Assembly: GCA_038087035.1 (NCBI GenBank)
Contig: CP051187.1
Coordinates: forward strand, 2,857,001-2,921,000
Origin: Gloeotrichia echinulata CP02
GTDB taxonomy: Bacteria > Cyanobacteriota > Cyanobacteriia > Cyanobacteriales > Nostocaceae
Direction: 5' to 3'
DNA: 64,000 nt
Under the pieces are notes generated by a model that was not told where the DNA came from, made no database searches, and saw only the letters and a program-made list of their open reading frames with translations. The translations under genes and the position numbers were made by a program. This document shows positions 17,340 through 24,896 of this stretch, piece by piece (the stretch's first letter is position 1; every line of letters begins with the position of its first letter).

Positions 17340-17424
17340 TTTCCAGTCGAGTCAAGTAGTTAGTCACATTTTCCCTTAGGGAATATATTACATAACAACG
17401 GCGAAATACTCTCGCCATTGAATG

Positions 17425-18036
17425 TTATTTTGATGATGCTGGTGCAAATAAAGTGAATTCTGCGTTATCGCTGACGTATACATAGCCTGTTGAACTTATT
17501 GCCAAATTTGTTCTAGAAATTGAACTATTACCACCTAAAGTTACAGGTTCAGGGTTTAAAAAACTAACATAAGCATATAGTTTTTTCGTTGGATGATAGT
17601 TTTTCAATTTCCAACTGTAAACAGTGTTTTGCTTAATCTCAAATCGAGTCCATTTATAGGGCTGCACTTGGATTACTATCTCTGGTTTTTCATTAATGTT
17701 CCAGTGGAATATTGCCTGAATGTTTGTATCTATCCTTCCCCGGTCATGGTCTCCTGACCTATTTTCAAAACTCCCGGAACCATTAGGACCTACAGTAAAG
17801 GGTATATCATCAATCCCAAAATTAACACTGCCTTCAAGATTCTTGTCTGGTGAGGGATTATCTATTCTCCAGGCGTAATCAATATTTGGGATGATATTAA
17901 AAGTATCGTATTGGTTTCCTCCTTTTGTGACTAATGTTTCCGCTGATGCAGTTAAACCCTGTGTTACGCTGCCTAATAACATGACTAGGGTCAGCATGAT
18001 TAAGACAATGCCTTTTTTTACAGCTGTTATTTTCAT
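17425..18036 (-). CDS. Secreted two-module repeat protein (paralogue)
   Basis: From ATG at 18036 the product is 203 aa with the signal peptide KKGIVLIMLTLVMLLGSVTQ, nearly identical to that of its neighbours. Module 1 runs from FNIIPNIDYAWRIDN to GRIDTNIQAIFHW. Module 2 runs from FEIKQNTVYSWKLKN to GYVYVSDNAEFTLF and is close to module 1 of the 316-aa protein. The longer frame up to 18207 would add 57 residues with no ribosome site and was rejected. It is probably co-regulated with its paralogues. Function is unknown. Confidence 0.7.
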   Translation of the reverse strand: MKITAVKKGIVLIMLTLVMLLGSVTQGLTASAETLVTKGGNQYDTFNIIPNIDYAWRIDNPSPDKNLEGSVNFGIDDIPFTVGPNGSGSFENRSGDHDRGRIDTNIQAIFHWNINEKPEIVIQVQPYKWTRFEIKQNTVYSWKLKNYHPTKKLYAYVSFLNPEPVTLGGNSSISRTNLAISSTGYVYVSDNAEFTLFAPASSK

Positions 18037-18160
18037 AATACTCCAGTAGTGATTTCTAGTTTTCAAGAAAATAGACACATAGGTAAAAGAACCTAAAATC
18101 CAGATGCTATCTAGGTTAAAGTCTAAATTTTTGGAGATGTTTGATGTGTGTTTGAAAATT

Positions 18161-18197
18161 TTGTAGAGACTTTCCTCTGATAAGTAAGTCTCTACAA
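18161..18197. repeat. Palindromic hairpin (TTGTAGAGACT stem)
   Basis: TTGTAGAGACT and AGTCTCTACAA form an 11-bp stem around a 15-nt loop, between two paralogous genes. It resembles the GTAGAGAC palindromes dispersed in Nostoc genomes and may also act as a terminator for the 18370-18732 gene. Confidence 0.6.
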
Positions 18198-18208
18198 TCT
18201 TTAACACT

Positions 18209-18354
18209 GGAGTTTAGACTAAATTTGATTTTTCAGGCTACAACCCTTATGCGACAAGGGTTCTCGACCTCGGTTTTAAATCAATCCTAAAAATCATCAA
18301 AGCCTTTCTAGATAAAGCTTTGGCGGTTTAATGGATAGAATTAGTCTAAACTCC
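18209..18354. mobile_element. 146-bp MITE-like element (GGAGTTTAGACTAA ends)
   Basis: Perfect 14-bp terminal inverted repeats GGAGTTTAGACTAA and TTAGTCTAAACTCC flank 118 bp with no ORF. It lies between two members of the secreted-module array. No second copy was seen in this window. Confidence 0.6.
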
Positions 18355-18369
18355 AATTAACAGAGATGT

Positions 18370-18732
18370 CTATTTACGTCCAGGGAGAAGGTCCCACCGG
18401 AATATTCCTTGCTGGGTTGCTGTGAAATATGGTTGCTGAACAGTAGTTGCGGTAAATATACCACCTGTTGTACCAGCAGGACTTGCTGTGCCTGTTGTAG
18501 GATTAGGCACAACGTTAGCAATAGAGATCCTATTAGACTGGGTTGGTGATGCGTTTCTTAGATACCAGGAATATCTTTGGAATGGTATGACATTGAAGTA
18601 GACGCATCTATTTACTTCGTTTGCTCCTATGACGATTTCATCTGCTGATGCAGTTAAACCCTGTGCTACACTGCCTAATAACATGACTAGGGTCAGCATG
18701 ATTAAGGCGATGCCTTTTTTTACAGCTGTCAT
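18370..18732 (-). CDS. Secreted one-module repeat protein (paralogue)
   Basis: The 120-aa product has the shared signal peptide (KKGIALIMLTLVMLLGSVAQ, cleavage near ASA-DE) and a single module. The module starts with FNVIPFQRYSWYLRNASP, continues through a Thr/Gly/Pro-rich stretch, and ends QQGIFRWDLLPGRK. It is the first and simplest of three tandem paralogues on the minus strand. Their conserved signal sequences and divergent module number suggest expansion by duplication. Function is unknown. Confidence 0.7.
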   Translation of the reverse strand: MTAVKKGIALIMLTLVMLLGSVAQGLTASADEIVIGANEVNRCVYFNVIPFQRYSWYLRNASPTQSNRISIANVVPNPTTGTASPAGTTGGIFTATTVQQPYFTATQQGIFRWDLLPGRK

Positions 18733-18973
18733 TTTGATTCTCCTTGTTGGAAATTGGAGTGGTTTTTTCTTCCCACATTTATTAGACGTTTTTGCACCCC
18801 CATTTGTGAATTTTTCGAGTTACGAGGCAATTTTTTCCCAAAAATCTCAACTCAACCCCCAGAAACCTTACACATCTTACCTTTCAGCCGCTGGATAATT
18901 TTCTCCACTTCCCCACGCGCCGGATATATAACAGGGGACTGGGTTATAAGTCTGATTGTGTCTAGGTTTTATC

Positions 18974-19169
18974 GGCTCTTCCGTACTTAGCGTGCTAAAT
19001 TTATTAAATAATCAGCTTGAAACCCTTACTGAGATACGGTAATAGCCATTATTTCCTGTATTTTTGGTCATATTGCTGAAAATTAAATTATGAACGCCTG
19101 TAAGTCTTACTTTTAAAGCAAATTTATAGACTTTAACTAATAATTAAGCACGCTAAGTACGCAAGAACC
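18974..19169 (-). mobile_element. 196-bp ISL3-end MITE, copy C (inverted)
   Basis: Starts GGCTCTTCCGTACTTAGCG and ends CTAAGTACGCAAGAACC, again exactly 196 bp. The internal sequence is the reverse orientation of copy A and more diverged. Only ATC is shared by the two flanks. It ends 14 bp before the ATG of the slr1658-type gene and must have replaced its native promoter. Confidence 0.88.
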
Positions 19170-19183
19170 ATCATTGACGATGA

Positions 19184-19828
19184 ATGACAAATAACAGTAT
19201 ACAAAGACAACAGACAAATACAAATTGCCTAAAATCTCCCCGACTTATAGACGAAACATTGGGCGATTTTCCTGAAAGCTTACCCCTCAGTGAGGAATAC
19301 CTGCTTTTGGGATTTTCACCTAGCTTGTGTCCCTTGAAAAAACAGTGGCGCAATAACGGCTTGTCAGCAGATTTCTTCGCAGACTACTTGACGGGGTTCT
19401 TTGTGGGAGATAAAGCTGATTTGCAGGGGGCTAAACACTCAGAAATAAAAAGTGCCATTAGCTACATCGCCAATGAGTTGCTAGAGAATGCCATAAAATT
19501 TAACGATAGCAGCTGCTCACACCCTATTAGTATCCAACTGCGAATGTATGCAGATAAATTAACATTTCTCGTCACTAACAGCATCAAACTAGATGCCGCA
19601 GAAAAATACAAGGCCTTTATTCAGCAAGTCCTCACCCGTGATCCCGGTGAAATGCTGCTGCGTCGGTTAGTCAAAAATGCCGAAGAGGATCACCTCGAAA
19701 GTCCTGGAATCGGTATCCTCTGTATGATGAATGATTATCTTGTCACAATCGGTTGGAAGTTCACAAAAATCCACGGAAATTCAGAAATCGTCGTCACTGT
19801 AACTACAATGGTGCAGCTGATCATTTAA
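19184..19828 (+). CDS. slr1658-superfamily regulator (HATPase-like)
   Basis: The 214-aa protein contains ISYIANELLENAIKFND, an N-box-like motif of GHKL ATPase/anti-sigma kinases, and later LESPGIGILCMMNDYLVTIGW. This matches the slr1658 (SiaB-like) regulator family of cyanobacteria, which occurs beside slr1659-type STAS-like proteins, as here. By analogy with SiaB/SiaC partner switching it may phosphorylate or bind the next gene's product; that is inference. A mobile element ends 14 bp upstream, so expression may now depend on that element or be lost. Confidence 0.65.
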   Translation: MTNNSIQRQQTNTNCLKSPRLIDETLGDFPESLPLSEEYLLLGFSPSLCPLKKQWRNNGLSADFFADYLTGFFVGDKADLQGAKHSEIKSAISYIANELLENAIKFNDSSCSHPISIQLRMYADKLTFLVTNSIKLDAAEKYKAFIQQVLTRDPGEMLLRRLVKNAEEDHLESPGIGILCMMNDYLVTIGWKFTKIHGNSEIVVTVTTMVQLII

Positions 19829-19886
19829 ACTACCACTATAAGAGGCACCGAAAAAGTAGTAATTTCACTGATGAGGCTTTGAGAGA

Positions 19887-20231
19887 ATGGACTTAAAGAG
19901 CGATGACTACAGTATATGGTATAATCCAGCGACTCAAACTGTAACCTGTCGGGGAACTTTAAGGTTGAGCGAACTGGAGGAATATACCCTCTTAGTGGAG
20001 TTGCTTAATGATGTTATTGCTCAAAAGCCTTGCCGATTAACGCTAGATCTGCGAGATTTGAGATTTCTTAATAGTTCTGGATTTAATGTGCTGTCAAAAT
20101 TTGTTCTCCAGGTGCGCCAAGTAGAAACTATTGAGTTTGTCATCCAATCCGCCCAGAATATTCCCTGGCACCAAAGATCCTTAAAAAATTTACAACGTTT
20201 GATGCCCAGTTTGCAGCTACTATGTGACTGA
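19887..20231 (+). CDS. slr1659-superfamily STAS-like regulator
   Basis: The 114-aa protein has a STAS/SiaC-like fold. The core is RLTLDLRDLRFLNSSGFNVL, where the SSG serine pair corresponds to the phosphorylatable site of anti-anti-sigma factors. The start is MDLKSDDYSIWYNPATQTVT. It sits 58 bp after the slr1658-type gene and 8 bp before a histidine kinase gene, an arrangement that suggests a single signalling operon. No damage is visible. Confidence 0.65.
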   Translation: MDLKSDDYSIWYNPATQTVTCRGTLRLSELEEYTLLVELLNDVIAQKPCRLTLDLRDLRFLNSSGFNVLSKFVLQVRQVETIEFVIQSAQNIPWHQRSLKNLQRLMPSLQLLCD

Positions 20232-20239
20232 GTAAAAAT

Positions 20240-21172
20240 ATGTATATTGAGCAACAATTATTACAAAAACTAGATTTAGAACTGGAAGCACTGAGGTTAC
20301 AGATAGAACAAAGTAACCAGGTCATAGCAGCTTTAAAGCAGGAAAAAGTAGACTTAGAAATCTTGCTCGAAGCTACAACCGAACACGCTACAGCGATAGA
20401 ATCCGATCTGCAAAAAGCAGAGCAGGAACTTCGCCGTGCTTTGGAACAAGAACGGGAACTAAGCCGACGCATTGAAAAATTAGCCACTTTAGAGGAACGC
20501 CATCGCATTGCTCGTGATATTCATGATTCCCTAGGTCATCTTCTTGTGGGACTGAATGTGCAAACAGAGACAGCTTTGGCACTGTGGAAAGACAATCCAG
20601 AAAGAGCCTATAAATGTTTGACTAAAGCCAAACAACTGGGTTCCCAAGCTCTAGAAGCAACGCGCCAATCAGTCTATGATATGCGAGATGATCAGATGCA
20701 GGGTCAATTGTTAGAAGATGCGATCGCTACCCTGGCTCAAGATTTTTATCGCACAACTGGCATCAAACCCACCTGCGAGATTTGTTCCTCCAGTGGTCTG
20801 TCCCAGCGAGTCAGCATTAGACATCTCCGAAAAAGAATATAAAAGCCTTGTGTCGTCACGGTCGATACTTCATTTCTGGAGATGTCTATTGTGCTATATC
20901 GAATTGTACAAGAGGGATTGACAAATATTTGCAAACATGCAAATGCCACTGCTGTCACAATTCAAATCCAGCCCACAGACATGGGTTTATCCCTCATTAT
21001 ACAAGACAACGGTAGTGGCTTTCAAGTTAATGCTAATCGCTTTGGTTTTGGTATCCAGGGGATGCGAGAACGAATCACAAGTTTAGACGGGTATTTGGAA
21101 ATCATCAGTGAACCAGGTGCTGGTTGCTGCATTAGAGCGTCTTTACCACTAGAAATTAAAAATTTAGCGTGA
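20240..21172 (+). pseudogene. NarL-type sensor histidine kinase, interrupted
   Basis: The N-terminal coiled coil (about residues 1-85) leads to the H box ERHRIARDIHDSLGHLLVGL, characteristic of HisKA_3 kinases. After an interruption comes LYRIVQEGLTNICKHA and the ATP-binding motifs DNGSGF and GFGIQGMRERI. The frame stops at TAA 20840-20842 inside a 67-bp inserted element. Both halves are in the same frame, and removing 20820-20888 gives QRVSIIVLYRIVQEG, a perfect kinase sequence. As it stands only a headless or tailless product can be made. It follows the slr1659-type gene by 8 bp. Confidence 0.85.
20820..20886. mobile_element. 67-bp MITE inside histidine kinase gene
   Basis: GACATCTCCGAAA and the reverse complement of TTTCTGGAGATGTC form the ends. 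TA stands on both sides, so the inverted repeat TAGACATCTCC/GGAGATGTCTA is 11 bp. Element plus one TA is 69 bp, divisible by three. A TA duplication is typical of IS630/Tc1-mariner elements. Confidence 0.8.
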
Positions 21173-21174
21173 TC

Positions 21175-21370
21175 GGCTCTTGCGTGTGTAGCGTGCTTAA
21201 TTATTAATGAAAGTCGATTAAATTGCTTTAATAACAAGGCTTACAGGCGTTTATAATTTGATTTTTAGTAACAGTAGCTCAAATACAAAAAATAATGGCT
21301 TTTATCGGAGCCACGCAAGGGTTTCAAACTTATTTTTTAACAAATTCAGCACGCTAAGTACGGAAGAGCC
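21175..21370 (+). mobile_element. 196-bp ISL3-end MITE, copy D
   Basis: Starts GGCTCTTGCGTGTGTAGCG and ends GCTAAGTACGGAAGAGCC, 196 bp, in the orientation of copy A but diverged internally. It separates the kinase stop from a response-regulator tail. Flanks GCGTGATC and GAAATTGC show no target duplication. Confidence 0.88.
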
Positions 21371-21517
21371 GAAATTGCTCAGACACTGAGTATTTCTGAT
21401 GGCACAGTGAGGAACCATATTTCTCATATTCTGACAAGGTTGAATTTGCGCGATCGCACCCAAGCCTCAATTGTTGCTAATTCTTTCCTGCGTTGGTTAG
21501 AAATAGAATCCTGGTAA
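21371..21517 (+). pseudogene. NarL/LuxR response regulator, C-terminal HTH remnant
   Basis: The frame EIAQTLSISDGTVRNHISHI, then LTRLNLRDRTQASIVANSF and the end LEIESW is the DNA-recognition half of a LuxR-type HTH. The receiver domain and first HTH helix are missing; the frame opens directly out of the 196-bp element at 21370. It was presumably the cognate regulator of the adjacent kinase. About 160 residues have been deleted, so it cannot function. Confidence 0.85.
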
Positions 21518-21574
21518 TCTGCTGCTACGCCTACGCACTCACGCTAAAATATCTAGAACGGTAGATAGCTAATT

Positions 21575-22822
21575 TTGGATCGGTTAGTAGTGAGTCATGA
21601 TGAAGGCGCAGTCAACGCAGAACAGTTTCATCCCAGGGACTTTTCATGGTCATTCTGGTTCACTTTGCCACTTTACCCTTATGGCAAGCGACGAACAATC
21701 CGCAAAGAAGTATTTAAAGACACAATCTGGACTTTTGACCAGTTGCAGGGAGTTTTCTACGTTGTTGTGCCGATTCGGATGACAGTCGTTAAGCTAGAGG
21801 GCGGTGGACTATTCGTTTATGCGCCCGTTGCACCTACGCCAGAGTGTATCCGCCTTGTCAATGAATTGGTGGCAGAACATGGCGATGTTAAGTACATTAT
21901 TTTACCAACTATCTCAGGACTCGAACACAAGGTGTTTGTCGGTCCATTTGCCAGATGTTTTCCTAATGCACAGGTGTTTGTTGCCCCGAATCAATGGAGT
22001 TTCCCACTTAATTTACCATTAAGTTGGCTGGGTTTACCTGCTAAACGCACTCAGATACTTCCAGAACAGAGTAGCAAAGCACCCTTTGCTGAGGAGTTTG
22101 ATTACGCCATCTTAGATACCATTGACCTTGGCCCTGGTAAATTTGCGGAAGTGGCATTTTTGCACAAGCGATCGCACACTTTATTAGTAACAGACTCCGT
22201 GGTTTCTGTACCAGAAGATCCGCCGGCGATCATTCAATTAGATCCATATCCTTTACTATTCCACGCCAAAGACAAAGCCTCTGATATCATTGCAGACAAT
22301 CAAGCAAACCGCCGTAAAGGATGGCAACGCATTTCCCTATTTGCCTTGTATTTCAGCCCCAGCCTGCTAGAAATCCCCGCCTGGAGTGATGTGTTTCGTA
22401 ATGCCTTCAAAGCTCCAGAACGCTCAACTAAAGCCTATTTTGGATTATATCCTTTCAAATGGCAAGACAATTGGCAATGGTCATTTGATGCAGTAAGAGG
22501 AAATGGGCGGTTGTTTGTCGCACCGATTTTACAGACTCTCATTCTCAATCGCGCACCCACCGAAACCATCAACTGGGCTGATAAAGTGGCTAGTTGGGAC
22601 TTTCAATGGATCATTCCCTGTCATTTTGACGCACCAATTAAAGCCGAACCCCATCAATTTCGCCAAGGATTTTCTTTTTTAGAAAAGCGGCCTGCTGTCA
22701 GTGCGGGTTTGTTCGAGAGTACTAGCTATCCTTTACCAGAAGACGATTTTAAACTACTTAGGCAAATCGATCAAACGTTAAAAAACACTGGAATTGTCCC
22801 ACCTGCGAAGGAAAAGGTGTAA
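21575..22822 (+). CDS. DUF4336 protein (metallo-beta-lactamase-like)
   Basis: The 415-aa protein is a cyanobacterial and plant DUF4336 member, with WSFWFTLPLYPYGKRRTIR near the start. Later motifs are IILPTISGLEHKVFVGPFAR, NAQVFVAPNQWSFPLNLPL and HTLLVTDSVVSVP. The layout resembles a metallo-beta-lactamase fold with HK in place of the full HxHxDH motif, so enzymatic activity is uncertain. TTG at 21575 is the nominal start; the GTG a few codons later (VSHDEG) is an alternative. Neither has a strong ribosome site. It is monocistronic and not obviously linked to neighbours. Confidence 0.75.
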   Translation: MDRLVVSHDEGAVNAEQFHPRDFSWSFWFTLPLYPYGKRRTIRKEVFKDTIWTFDQLQGVFYVVVPIRMTVVKLEGGGLFVYAPVAPTPECIRLVNELVAEHGDVKYIILPTISGLEHKVFVGPFARCFPNAQVFVAPNQWSFPLNLPLSWLGLPAKRTQILPEQSSKAPFAEEFDYAILDTIDLGPGKFAEVAFLHKRSHTLLVTDSVVSVPEDPPAIIQLDPYPLLFHAKDKASDIIADNQANRRKGWQRISLFALYFSPSLLEIPAWSDVFRNAFKAPERSTKAYFGLYPFKWQDNWQWSFDAVRGNGRLFVAPILQTLILNRAPTETINWADKVASWDFQWIIPCHFDAPIKAEPHQFRQGFSFLEKRPAVSAGLFESTSYPLPEDDFKLLRQIDQTLKNTGIVPPAKEKV

Positions 22823-22900
22823 ATAGACCACGCTTTTGGGGCGCAAAGCCTTGGGAGCGCAAAGCCTTGCGCCCCTACGAAGATATGTCGATTTTCCAAA
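22820..22900. repeat. Palindromic repeat, rearranged copy
   Basis: AAATAGACCACGCTTTTGGG then GCGCAAAGCCTT twice and GCGCCCCTACGAAGAT. It matches the inside of the 94-bp element, with an internal duplication of the palindrome arm and without the TACAGC ends. It lies between convergent genes and may help terminate both. Confidence 0.7.
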
Positions 22901-22913
22901 ACCTAAGCAGGTC

Positions 22914-23861
22914 TTAATACAACCCCTTGACCCAGTCCCATTCCTGGGTTAACCCCTCTCTCAAAGACACTTGCGGCTGATAACCCAAAATTTTCCGCGC
23001 CTTAGATACATCAGCAGCGGTGTGACGCGCATCTCCCATCGCTTTTTCAATATGATTTCTTTTAATGGGTTGACCCACAATTTCTTCCATTATGTCCAAA
23101 ATATCTTTTAAAACCACTCTACTACCACCGCCAATGTTGAAGATTTCACCAACAACTGCGGGTACATTAGCAGCGGCTAAATTCGCTGCTACCACATCAC
23201 TTACAAAGGTAAAGTCCCGTGTTTGCTGACCGTCGCCATAAACGGGAATCGCTTCATCCTGCAAAATAGCTTTGAAAAACTTATGAAACGCCATATCTGG
23301 CCGCTGTCTAGGTCCATAAACTGTGAAATAGCGCAAGGAAACAAAAGGTACGCCAAAGTTTTTGTGATATATAGCACATAATCTTTCAGCCGCTAGCTTA
23401 GTGATACCGTAAGGGGAAACAGGTTGGGGACAAATGCCCTCCTGGGTTGGTAAAGTTTCGGCGTCACCATATATACTAGAGGATGAGGCAAATATTAACC
23501 TTTTCAAGCCTTGAGCATTCTTTGCTGCTTCCAATAAAATTTGAGTGGCATTAATGTTTCGTTCCGTGTACGTACGGAACCCTTGACCCCAACTAGTCCT
23601 TACCCCCGCTTGTGCTGCTTGATGGTAAACAACATCAACATCTTTGAGCAGTATTTGCCAATCTAAAACCTGAATATCTCCTTCAATTAAGGTAAATTTC
23701 GGCGACAACTGGAAGTTGGCAATATTTTTGCGCTTGCAAATAGGATCATAGTAATCATTGAATTCATCAATCCCGATTACTTCTTCTCCTGCTTGCAGCA
23801 AAGCCTCTGTAAGATGCGAACCAATAAATCCTGCGGCGCCAGTGACGATAATTTTAGCCAT
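22914..23861 (-). CDS. NAD-dependent epimerase (UDP-sugar type)
   Basis: This 315-aa extended short-chain dehydrogenase/reductase epimerizes or dehydrates sugar nucleotides in the cytoplasm. It shows the Rossmann motif TGAAGFIGSHL, FASSSSIYGD with catalytic Ser, the YxxxK motif in SPYGITKLAAERL, and RYFTVYGPRQRPDMAFHKF. That last motif is close to UDP-glucuronate 4-epimerases and dTDP-glucose 4,6-dehydratase relatives. It ends LTQEWDWVKGLY. The precise substrate cannot be fixed by eye. Upstream on the same strand there is only a gene remnant, so any former polysaccharide operon is broken. Confidence 0.88.
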   Translation of the reverse strand: MAKIIVTGAAGFIGSHLTEALLQAGEEVIGIDEFNDYYDPICKRKNIANFQLSPKFTLIEGDIQVLDWQILLKDVDVVYHQAAQAGVRTSWGQGFRTYTERNINATQILLEAAKNAQGLKRLIFASSSSIYGDAETLPTQEGICPQPVSPYGITKLAAERLCAIYHKNFGVPFVSLRYFTVYGPRQRPDMAFHKFFKAILQDEAIPVYGDGQQTRDFTFVSDVVAANLAAANVPAVVGEIFNIGGGSRVVLKDILDIMEEIVGQPIKRNHIEKAMGDARHTAADVSKARKILGYQPQVSLREGLTQEWDWVKGLY

Positions 23862-23895
23862 ATTACCTATTGTTTTGATATCGTATTCACTCTAG

Positions 23896-24058
23896 CCTGC
23901 GAGAATGGATTATAATAAACCTTGCAAAGTGACGGAAATAGAAACGTGGTATGCGACCAGAGGGCGTAATGCGCGATCCGACGGCTGGAAAGTACGCTCA
24001 AAAATATCGGATACCTCTAATCTGGGTGCAAGTCCCACCTTTGCTCTTTACAAGGTAA
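23896..24058 (+). mobile_element. Group II intron 5' domain relic (putative)
   Basis: CTGCGAG near 23897 could be a degenerate GTGCGAC intron start. Then come ATTATAATAAACCTTGCAAAG, TATGCGACCAGAGGGCG, ATCCGACGGCTGGAAAG and GGGTGCAAGTCCC. The order and spacing resemble domain I of bacterial group II introns as I remember them. No reverse transcriptase, domain V or 3' end follows, so it would be a truncated relic. Identification rests on memory and needs a covariance-model test. Confidence 0.45.
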
Positions 24059-24210
24059 ATTATTTGCTGGATTTTACCAACTCCCGAAATAACAACCGCG
24101 CCGCGTGCGCCGCCACTTTCATCCTCACCAGTTTAACTGGATGCCCGGCTGCTTTTTCGCGATCTAAAATCTCCCCCAACTGCTTACCCATTGGGTAGTT
24201 GCTACTGTTT
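24059..24210 (-). pseudogene. C-terminal fragment of an unidentified gene
   Basis: Minus-strand frame without a start: SSNYPMGKQLGEILDREKAA, then GHPVKLVRMKVAAHAARLLF and RELVKSSK before the stop at 24059. Codon use and amphipathic composition look like a real protein end. The 5' side is cut by the degenerate 196-bp element starting at 24211. The family is not recognised. Confidence 0.4.
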
Positions 24211-24406
24211 CCATATAATTACTGAAATTAAATATAGTACTGAAAAAATAAGCTTGAAACCCTTGATTTGCTCAGATCACAGCCATTACTTCCTGCTTTT
24301 TAGGTGAGATGATTAAATTTTTGGCTATAAGCGCCTGTAAGCCTTGATTTTAAAGTAAAGTTATCGACTGTAATTAAAAATTTAGCACGTTAAGTACCCA
24401 ACAACC
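24211..24406 (-). mobile_element. 196-bp ISL3-end MITE, degenerate copy E
   Basis: The right end TTTAGCACGTTAAGTACCC with ACAACC at 24401-24406, and interior AAGCTTGAAACCC and GGCTATAAGCGCCTGTAAG, align with the other copies in reverse orientation at the same 196-bp spacing. The left end has lost its repeat (CCATATAATT in place of GGTTCTTGCG). Confidence 0.75.
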
Positions 24407-24896
24407 AAATAATTGTGATAAGGAACACTTGATTTTGGCATTTGTTTATGAGAAAGTCTGATTTAAACTAAACAACAGTAATTCGATAGATTTACAGTAG
24501 ATTGACAATCTGACTGGTAAAAACGGTGGTTTTAGCCGTGCGATGCAATGCTAAAACCCCACAAACATGCTATCGAACTGATGAAAACTACAGAAGCGTA
24601 ACCGCCATGTTATCAGGCTTTTAAATGCATCTCTTAAGCATTTGTCCCAGGAATGCAATACCAAATTATTGGTTTTCAGACAGAAGTCTTTTTGTCTTAC
24701 CAAGATGTATAGCATTTAACGGAGACCATAAAAAGCTACATAACTGTTAAAAGTAGTCGCCTCTAGTACAACTTACCTTCCAGTAACACACCCTGGATTT
24801 CACAGCCAATCTGCCTAGATTACCCTGCTTTTGAACGTGAGTGTTTCTACTTTTTAATGCCTACAATTAGTGTTTTTTACTACTGGAGAATATTCA
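24407..24896. other. Long leader of haloperoxidase gene with hairpin
   Basis: There is no ORF in 490 bp. GGTTTTAGC and GCTAAAACC (24528-24536 and 24550-24558) form a 9-bp stem. It could be a terminator for a vanished upstream gene or a leader structure; the sequence alone does not decide. The promoter of the haloperoxidase gene is presumably between 24600 and 24870. Confidence 0.4.

Noticed and set aside
18974..21370. Composite transposon carrying the signalling genes between two 196-bp copies
   Set aside because: The copies are inverted, and the operon is damaged at both borders, so independent insertions with deletion explain it more simply.
24020..24045. GGGTGCAAGTCCC looked like a tRNA T-loop
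   Set aside because: No matching acceptor, D-arm or anticodon stem could be placed. The surrounding motifs fit a group II intron relic better.
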